Assembly (NCBI GenBank): GCA_963923025.1
Contig: CAWUKV010000182.1
Location: 1 to 11,162, forward strand
Direction of reading: 5' to 3'
Length of the DNA stretch: 11,162 nucleotides
Origin: CAWUKV01 sp963923025
Lineage (GTDB): Bacteria > Cyanobacteriota > Cyanobacteriia > Phormidesmidales > Phormidesmidaceae
The position numbers were made by a program, and so were the translations under genes. Under the pieces are notes generated by a model. The model had not been told where the DNA came from. It made no database searches and was given only the letters and a program-made list of their open reading frames with translations. Within the stretch, counting starts at the first letter, position 1. Every line of letters begins with the position of its first letter. Of this stretch, positions 6,591 through 11,162 are shown in pieces.

Positions 6591-7146
6591 ATCATATGGA
6601 GGAGGATTCACCAAACCTTTACGCTTGTTTGTCAATCTATCGAATGTGCCACCTCAAAGCGACGTTCAGCACTGCGGATGTATTAGATTTTGAGAGCTAC
6701 TTTAAGAATCGGAAATTCTTCAGGCTCTACCTCCGAGCGTTATCGGTCAGCCCCAACCCTGTTTAGCTCAAATCAATCTCTTATTGTCAGAGTCGTATTA
6801 CGATCTGATCCATCGCAATCAGCGCTTTCCGTAAACAACTTGTAGGTTCAATTACCGCGCTCCACGGCTGATGCTTTTGATTGGTCCCGTGAGCATAAAA
6901 TCGTTACGCCCAGATGCACCCTGCCTGACAGGCTCTCTTCGAGGAAACCTACGGCTACTCACCCTATCGGGCTAGTGCCAGAGTTGTTCTTTGTGGTCAA
7001 GTAACAAATGAAACTAGGCAACGAATTGTGATGTCCTACATCTGGCTGTTTGTTATCTGGACGCTAGCAATGTGCTCTCTGTTCCGACTGTATTGACCTA
7101 AACCACGCCGTTATCTGTTCCAAACTCCTTATATTTTTCTTTGCTT
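6591..7146. other. Gene-free stretch, probably decayed coding DNA
   Basis: No intact gene is visible. Short open pieces remain: one through 6766 ending ALSVSPNPV, which weakly recalls the AVSP segment of GT39 proteins; one of about 18 residues near 6778-6834 (LLLSESYYDLIHRNQRFP); and a hydrophobic 22-codon frame (GTG at 7028 to the TGA at 7094-7096). None has a ribosome site or clear family. They may be later fragments of the GT39 wreck or of another lost gene. The promoter of the GT4 gene should lie at the right end, where TATATT (7130-7135) is -10-like but has no partner. Confidence 0.4.
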
Positions 7147-8547
7147 ATGCCTGCTCCTTCTATGACAACAGTAGCCGTCCCTCAAACGGTTAAGACAGTT
7201 AAGGCCGTCCATGCAGTTGCCCGCTATTTTCCTGAGGACTGTGGCGGCATTCAAATGCGGTTGAGTGAGCTGTTACCTCTCCTCAAACAGCACGGTATCA
7301 GCAGTCAAATTGCCGCAGCCTGGACTCAGCCCCATGCTGACAACTACCCCTACCAAGGCACCCAGGTTTTCCGCTATCCGGTGCCTCCGTCTTTTCCTCA
7401 AGAGCCCAACCACGGTGCGTTTACTCATCCAGGCTTTGACCAATTTGCTCAGTGGCTAGAGGGCCAATCCGCTGATATTTACCATCAGCACCAGTGGTCG
7501 CCCGGTTGTGGATTGCCGCATTTGCGCTATGCCAAGCAGCTGGGCCTGAAAACGCTTGTGTCTATCCGGTTGCCTCAGGCGCTGTGCCAGCGGCAAACAC
7601 TGATGCGAAACAACGAAATACCCTGTGACGGCAAGATCGATGTAGTGCGGTGTACACGCTGCTGCGAAGCTAACGCTGGCTCAGTGCCCGGTGCAGCCCT
7701 GAAGGCACTGGGTCAGGTACCGGCCTCAGTTTGGGCCAAGCTGCCGCTGCCTGCGTCTGTGTACCAGCCCACCGCCGTCCCTGGACAAAAAACGGCTCCG
7801 GTTCGAGCCACCACTACCCCTAGCTTCATCGAGGCCCGTCGCCGCAGCCTGCTAGATATGGCCGAACAGGCTGACCGAATTGTGATGCTCAGCGAGCTGC
7901 TGTACAGCATGTTTGTTGACAACGGCGTCCCTAAAGACAAGCTGGTGATGCTGCGAACTGGGCTACCCGAATATTTCCCCCAGGCTCCAGCTGTGCCGCA
8001 CCGGACTGACGGTCCTCTCAAAATTGTCTTTTTGGGCCGCTGGAATCGTGCTAAGGGGATTCACATTCTGGTAGACGCGATCAACCGCTTGCCTGAGACA
8101 GTCCCTGTGGAGCTGACTATCCACGGCGTCCCCAACGACGAGCATTACGAACAGACCGTCCGGGATAGTATTCAAGACTCCTCGCGTATTCGGATTTTGC
8201 CCAAGCTAGAGCGGGGAGAACTGGCGGACCAGCTTTCTCAGTATGATGTGCTGGCTGCACCGGCCCAGTGGTTCGACGTGCGGCCGATGGTGGTGCTAGA
8301 GGCCCACGCCTGCCGTTTGCCTGTGCTGGGCTCCGATATGGGCGGCATTCCTGAGCTGATTCGCGATGGTAAAGATGGGCTCCTGATTGAACCAACGGAC
8401 GTGCAAGCCTGGGCGGATGCGATCGCGAAACTTGCAACCAATCGCCCCTATCTAAATCAGCTCAAACAGGGCATTCAGCCTGTCCGCCGTATGCAGGCCG
8501 AAGCCGCAGATATGGCCGCGGTTTACCGGCAGCTGCTCGAAGCGTAA
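7147..8547 (+). CDS. Family 4 glycosyltransferase (GT-B fold) with cysteine-rich insert
   Basis: A 466-residue retaining GT4 enzyme, counted from ATG at 7147. TTG at 7141 and ATG at 7162 are other possible starts, and no Shine-Dalgarno site decides. The N-terminal domain opens with VHAVARYFPEDCGGIQMRL, which contains the acceptor-side Gly-Gly loop. A central insert carries LCQRQTLMRNNEIPCDG and RCTRCC (cysteines at about 147, 160, 169, 172 and 173), which looks like a metal-binding or structural cysteine cluster and is met in a subset of GT4 proteins. The C-terminal donor domain shows IVFLGRWNRAKGIHIL (293-308) and WFDVRPMVVLEAHACRLPVLGSDMG, the EX7E region, where the first Glu is Asp (D377) and the second is E385. 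GGIPELI and DGLLIEP complete the family pattern. It is probably a cytoplasmic enzyme acting on glycan or glycolipid. The GT8-like gene follows 87 bases later. Confidence 0.9.
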   Translation: MPAPSMTTVAVPQTVKTVKAVHAVARYFPEDCGGIQMRLSELLPLLKQHGISSQIAAAWTQPHADNYPYQGTQVFRYPVPPSFPQEPNHGAFTHPGFDQFAQWLEGQSADIYHQHQWSPGCGLPHLRYAKQLGLKTLVSIRLPQALCQRQTLMRNNEIPCDGKIDVVRCTRCCEANAGSVPGAALKALGQVPASVWAKLPLPASVYQPTAVPGQKTAPVRATTTPSFIEARRRSLLDMAEQADRIVMLSELLYSMFVDNGVPKDKLVMLRTGLPEYFPQAPAVPHRTDGPLKIVFLGRWNRAKGIHILVDAINRLPETVPVELTIHGVPNDEHYEQTVRDSIQDSSRIRILPKLERGELADQLSQYDVLAAPAQWFDVRPMVVLEAHACRLPVLGSDMGGIPELIRDGKDGLLIEPTDVQAWADAIAKLATNRPYLNQLKQGIQPVRRMQAEAADMAAVYRQLLEA

Positions 8548-8634
8548 CTTGACTGCAGGTCCATCGCCAGCAGCACCGACGGACCTGACTCGTTTTATCG
8601 ATAACGTCTATCTATACCTATATCTGCACCCGCT

Positions 8635-9588
8635 ATGGATACCACTTCAACACGTGCGTCCGTTCAAGTTCATAACCTGTTGTGTCACCGACATGTGGGT
8701 ATTGCCAGTCGCTGCCTGGGGTCGCTACTGGCCTACTCAGAGCAGCCGATTGCCTTGGTTCTGCACGACGATGGTTCGCTGACGGCAGACGATGTGGAGA
8801 CGTTGCAGACGAACCTCCCTGGCGCACGTGTGGTGCGCCGGGCCGAGGCCGACGAGCGGATGAATGCGTTGCTGAGTCAATATCCCCATGCGCGCCAGTA
8901 CCGCTACGAACATCCCTTGGCCCTAAAGCTGCTGGACATTCCCGCCTTTAGCGATACGCACATCATCTACTGTGACAGCGATGTGCTGTTTATGAAGCCC
9001 GTTAGTCAGTTTTTCTCACTGCCCGACTCGCGAACGGCGGCACTGTTTATGGCCGACGGCGCGTCTTCCTATTCGGTGAGGCCGTGGCACTTAACCGGAC
9101 ACGACAAGATCTCGCTACCCAAGAAGATCAACACCGGGCTGATGGTCATTCAAAAGTCGGCCTACGACCTGGACTTTGTGGAGTGGTTCCTCAGTAAGGG
9201 ACAGGGCTATCGCTACGTCGCGTCCTGGGCAGAACAAACCTGTTATGCCGCACTGGGTAAGCGCATCGGTTATCAGCTGTGGGATCCAAGCATGGTTGCT
9301 GTGGTCAACCGACCAGAACTGTTAACCCAAGATTTAGTAGCGGGACACTTTGTTGGGACTCGGCGTGATTTAATTGACCAGGTTAAACCGATCACCGCCA
9401 CAGAAAGTATTACCCCAGTACAAGTGCCGATTCGACCTGCGATCGCAGACTGCACTCCACAGGAGCTGGCCGTTACTCACCTGCGCCGTACCCTAAGACT
9501 AGCACCCACACAAATTACTGAAGCGATCCGCCGCAGCCCCATTGCCAACATGAAGCGGGCCATGCAGCAACAGTTTTCTAGAACTTAA
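8635..9588 (+). CDS. GT8-like glycosyltransferase (GT-A fold, DxD)
   Basis: A 317-residue protein with the GT8-type layout. An N-terminal nucleotide-binding region (LVLHDDGSL, 41-49) is followed by HPLALKLLDIPAF (93-105), which precedes the metal-binding motif IIYCDSDVLFMKP (110-122; DSD at 114-116). Then come KINTGLMVI (164-172), WAEQTCYA (198-205) and a late His (H238 in AGHFVGT) that fits the C-terminal metal ligand of such enzymes. The last ~65 residues are basic and have no known motif. The ATG at 8635 lies 87 bases after the GT4 stop with no visible Shine-Dalgarno sequence, so it could share that transcript. One GCGATCGC site lies in the gene at 9439. The fold is well supported; substrate and exact CAZy family are inferred. 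Confidence 0.8.
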   Translation: MDTTSTRASVQVHNLLCHRHVGIASRCLGSLLAYSEQPIALVLHDDGSLTADDVETLQTNLPGARVVRRAEADERMNALLSQYPHARQYRYEHPLALKLLDIPAFSDTHIIYCDSDVLFMKPVSQFFSLPDSRTAALFMADGASSYSVRPWHLTGHDKISLPKKINTGLMVIQKSAYDLDFVEWFLSKGQGYRYVASWAEQTCYAALGKRIGYQLWDPSMVAVVNRPELLTQDLVAGHFVGTRRDLIDQVKPITATESITPVQVPIRPAIADCTPQELAVTHLRRTLRLAPTQITEAIRRSPIANMKRAMQQQFSRT

Positions 9589-9599
9589 ATGGGAGAAGG

Positions 9600-9699
9600 C
9601 AGGAGTGAGGAGTTAGAAGAGAGGAGTAAGGAGACAGAATTGAGGAGATAGAAGCCGGGAAAATTTTGCCTTCTGCTCTTCTCCTTCTATTTCCCTACT
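9600..9699. terminator. Purine/pyrimidine inverted repeat between convergent genes, possible two-way terminator
   Basis: A purine-rich run with GAGGAGT at 9607-9613 and 9621-9627 and GAGGAGA at 9642-9648 precedes a pyrimidine-rich run. Bases 9625-9654 and 9670-9699 are imperfect reverse complements, well matched at both ends and poorly in the middle, around a loop containing AAAATTTT. The structure lies between two genes that converge and includes the stop of the leftward one. A long RNA stem from either strand would suit transcription termination. There is no long terminal T-run, so this remains a candidate. Confidence 0.45.
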
Positions 9700-10768
9700 G
9701 CAAGTGAACCGGATCCAGCGTCGGATCGAGTGCCTGTGACGACGGGGTAAGCTGCTGGCGGGTCATTTGGTAAGTCTCAACAAGCTTGTCTTGAATGCGC
9801 TGACGCTGTAGGAAAAAGGTCTTCTGGTAGGCAGGCAGACGGCACCAGTTTTCGTAGGCGGGTTCAGCCACGTCAGACAGGAAGGTTTTCCAATCCTCAA
9901 CAAGATTGGCTGTTTGGGTTGCTTCGGCACGCTGGTGGCCGTTTTTCACCATTGCAGTTCTTAGCTTGGGCTGCTGCTTGAGTTTTTCGAGGGCGGCTAG
10001 CGCTTCAAGCTGGGTTGAGAATTCGATGTAGTCGAGGTCGCTACACCGCTCGGCTTGGAAACCAGACTCTGCAGCTAGGACAGCGGGTACCCCAGCGTGC
10101 CAGGCGTTGATGAGCTTTGAGGGGGGTTTGTATAGGTAGCGACCGCTGTACTGAAAGCTGCGGGCAGACAGCACCGCGTCAGCTTGACTGTAATCGTGCC
10201 AGCTCTCGGGGGGGACGATGCGCCATTCGAGACCTAGTGCTCTGAGGGCTCGCGACCAGTCCGGTGACTTGAGCTCGTCTGCCAGACTCTCTTGTAGGCC
10301 AAAGTAGGCGACGGTCTTGAACAGGTTGCCTCGGTTGGGGTCGCGGGGGATTAGGTCGGGCTGACGCCAGAGCTTGATGTGGTAGCGTCCCCGTGCTAGA
10401 GGGCGTTGGCATACAACAGCCTGACTTTCGGAAGCGTCCTGCTCATTCTGGACAATATGGATTTGGGCATAGGGATGCCGCTGCCGGTCGGCCTGAATGC
10501 AGACGATGAGCTGTTGCAGGCTGGGCTGACGATAGGACGGCAGGAAGTCTCGATGGACAATCACAATGCCCGTGTCTGGGAAACTGCCGGTGAGCTCGCA
10601 AGGGACCCCAGCATCTTTGAGGTGGAGGTAGGCTTGCAGCGTCCAGTTGAAGCGACCGCGACGGTAGCGACCTTGGTGTGCGTTCTGCCAATGCCAGAAC
10701 CCCTCAGCCGCTTTTGGTAGGGCGTTGGGTAGCTTGCTGCCCGGAATGTAGAAATAAACCTTGTTCAA
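9695..10768 (-). CDS. GT-B-like glycosyltransferase (GT1/GT4-type C-terminal domain)
   Basis: A 357-residue protein opening with VYFYIPGSKLP. It has a mostly unfamiliar N-terminal half and a recognisable donor-binding half: VAYFGLQESL (153-162), then KPPSKLINAWHAGVPAVLAAESGF (positions 214-237), DYIEF (246-250), LEALAALEKL and a helical tail ending EDWKTFL. The pattern of Lys-Pro, Ser-Lys, Asn-Ala-Trp, Gly-Val-Pro and a following Glu is that of the nucleotide-sugar site of GT-B enzymes. The classic EX7E motif is not clear. TTG at 10768 is the only ATG, GTG or TTG near the front of the frame before an upstream stop, and an AGG lies 9 bases ahead of it, so it is the best start. It converges on the GT8-like gene across the purine/pyrimidine repeat. 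The acceptor is unknown. It is more likely a glycan-assembly enzyme than a hydrolase. Confidence 0.72.
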   Translation of the reverse strand: MNKVYFYIPGSKLPNALPKAAEGFWHWQNAHQGRYRRGRFNWTLQAYLHLKDAGVPCELTGSFPDTGIVIVHRDFLPSYRQPSLQQLIVCIQADRQRHPYAQIHIVQNEQDASESQAVVCQRPLARGRYHIKLWRQPDLIPRDPNRGNLFKTVAYFGLQESLADELKSPDWSRALRALGLEWRIVPPESWHDYSQADAVLSARSFQYSGRYLYKPPSKLINAWHAGVPAVLAAESGFQAERCSDLDYIEFSTQLEALAALEKLKQQPKLRTAMVKNGHQRAEATQTANLVEDWKTFLSDVAEPAYENWCRLPAYQKTFFLQRQRIQDKLVETYQMTRQQLTPSSQALDPTLDPVHLQ

Positions 10769-11162
10769 TGCGTCTAACCTGAGATGTCGTCGTGTGTCGT
10801 TGACTGATAGCGGGCTAAATCGACCCTTGGATGGGGCTCGGACTCATACTAATTAACCTGTCGGGAACTTTTTGTCGACTTTCCCTTCAGCCTTCCTAAC
10901 AGTGTATTAACTGAGGCGTCAGTTCTATAAAGCCTCGACAAAATTTAGCCCGCTGGATGTGAAGCTCTGGCAGCGAACTTAGAACAACCCTATTAATGCC
11001 GATGCTGGGCTGTTGGTAGCAAAAGTGGCGAGAGTCTACGTATTCTTCAGATATACAAGCGCTTCATTAAGTTTGGGCTAGGGTTTCCGCGTTTACCCTG
11101 TTGTTGCAAGGCAGGTCGGGAATTGTACCTATACAAGAAGCCTCTATCTCAAAACTTGTCAT
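10769..11162. other. Gene-free right end
   Basis: No coding frame or RNA gene was recognised in these 394 bases. Beyond the 12-bp inverted repeat described separately, there is a small AGGGT/ACCCT hairpin (11080-11084 and 11095-11099) and an AAGCGCTT palindrome (11057-11064), both unremarkable in size. The stretch should contain the promoter of the leftward GT-B gene, but no good -35/-10 pair was found. Confidence 0.4.
10809..10954. repeat. Perfect 12-bp inverted repeat, arms 122 bases apart
   Basis: AGCGGGCTAAAT (10809-10820) and ATTTAGCCCGCT (10943-10954) are exact reverse complements. The 146-base unit has no coding capacity and lies upstream of the leftward GT-B gene, with its near arm about 40 bases from that start. 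A flush target-site duplication is not seen. It could be a small non-autonomous mobile element, a pair of regulator sites, or chance. Confidence 0.5.

Noticed and set aside
6456..6766. Two overlapping open frames (from 6456 and 6524) that could be called small genes
   Set aside because: They are frame-shifted pieces of the decayed GT39 gene, without ribosome sites, and the GT39-like text passes from one to the other.
9600..9660. GAGGAG repeats as a CRISPR-like array
   Set aside because: Units are 6-7 bases with irregular spacing and no unique spacers; it is a low-complexity purine tract.
1..11162. tRNA, rRNA, tmRNA, transposase, integrase or toxin-antitoxin genes
   Set aside because: None was recognised on either strand when the gaps were read by eye; a covariance-model scan was not possible.

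Overview
The window looks like chromosomal DNA of a cyanobacterium. The palindrome GCGATCGC (HIP1), which is highly over-represented in many cyanobacterial genomes, occurs five times (4631, 5123, 5761, 8419, 9439), and the protein families fit filamentous or Leptolyngbya/Phormidium-type genomes. The genus cannot be fixed from the sequence alone. No rRNA, tRNA, CRISPR array, transposase or phage gene was seen.

The content is a glycan-assembly neighbourhood. Seven of the eight intact or edge-truncated genes are glycosyltransferases or look like them, and one decayed glycosyltransferase is also present. Left block (1-3051, + strand): the C-terminal part of a GT39-type membrane glycosyltransferase, a GtrB/DPM-like polyprenyl-phosphate glycosyltransferase, and a soluble-type GT2. 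They are separated by only 2 and 1 bases, so they form a clear operon. A plausible division of labour is that the GtrB-like enzyme makes polyprenyl-phosphate-sugar, GT39-type integral membrane enzymes use it on the far side of the membrane, and the soluble GTs build the acceptor glycan in the cytoplasm.

Centre: a 533-base gap (3052-3584) with unusually organised inverted and direct repeats and possible promoter elements leads into a complete GT39 gene (3585-5180). This gene converges, with a 9-base overlap, on a small multi-pass membrane protein of unknown function (5172-5858, - strand). The next 1.28 kb (5859-7146) has no intact gene. It holds the recognisable wreck of another GT39 gene, with two frame changes and at least two in-frame stops, followed by DNA with no clear content.

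Right block: a GT4 enzyme with a cysteine-rich insert (7147-8547, +), a GT8-like GT-A enzyme (8635-9588, +), and a convergent GT-B-like gene (9695-10768, -). A purine/pyrimidine inverted repeat lies between the last two and may serve as a two-way terminator. The final 394 bases have no gene but carry a perfect 12-bp inverted repeat with its arms about 120 bp apart.

No wholly new system is evident. The most interesting items are the structured gap before the GT39 gene (3166-3568), the GT39 pseudogene, and the 12-bp inverted repeat near the right edge.
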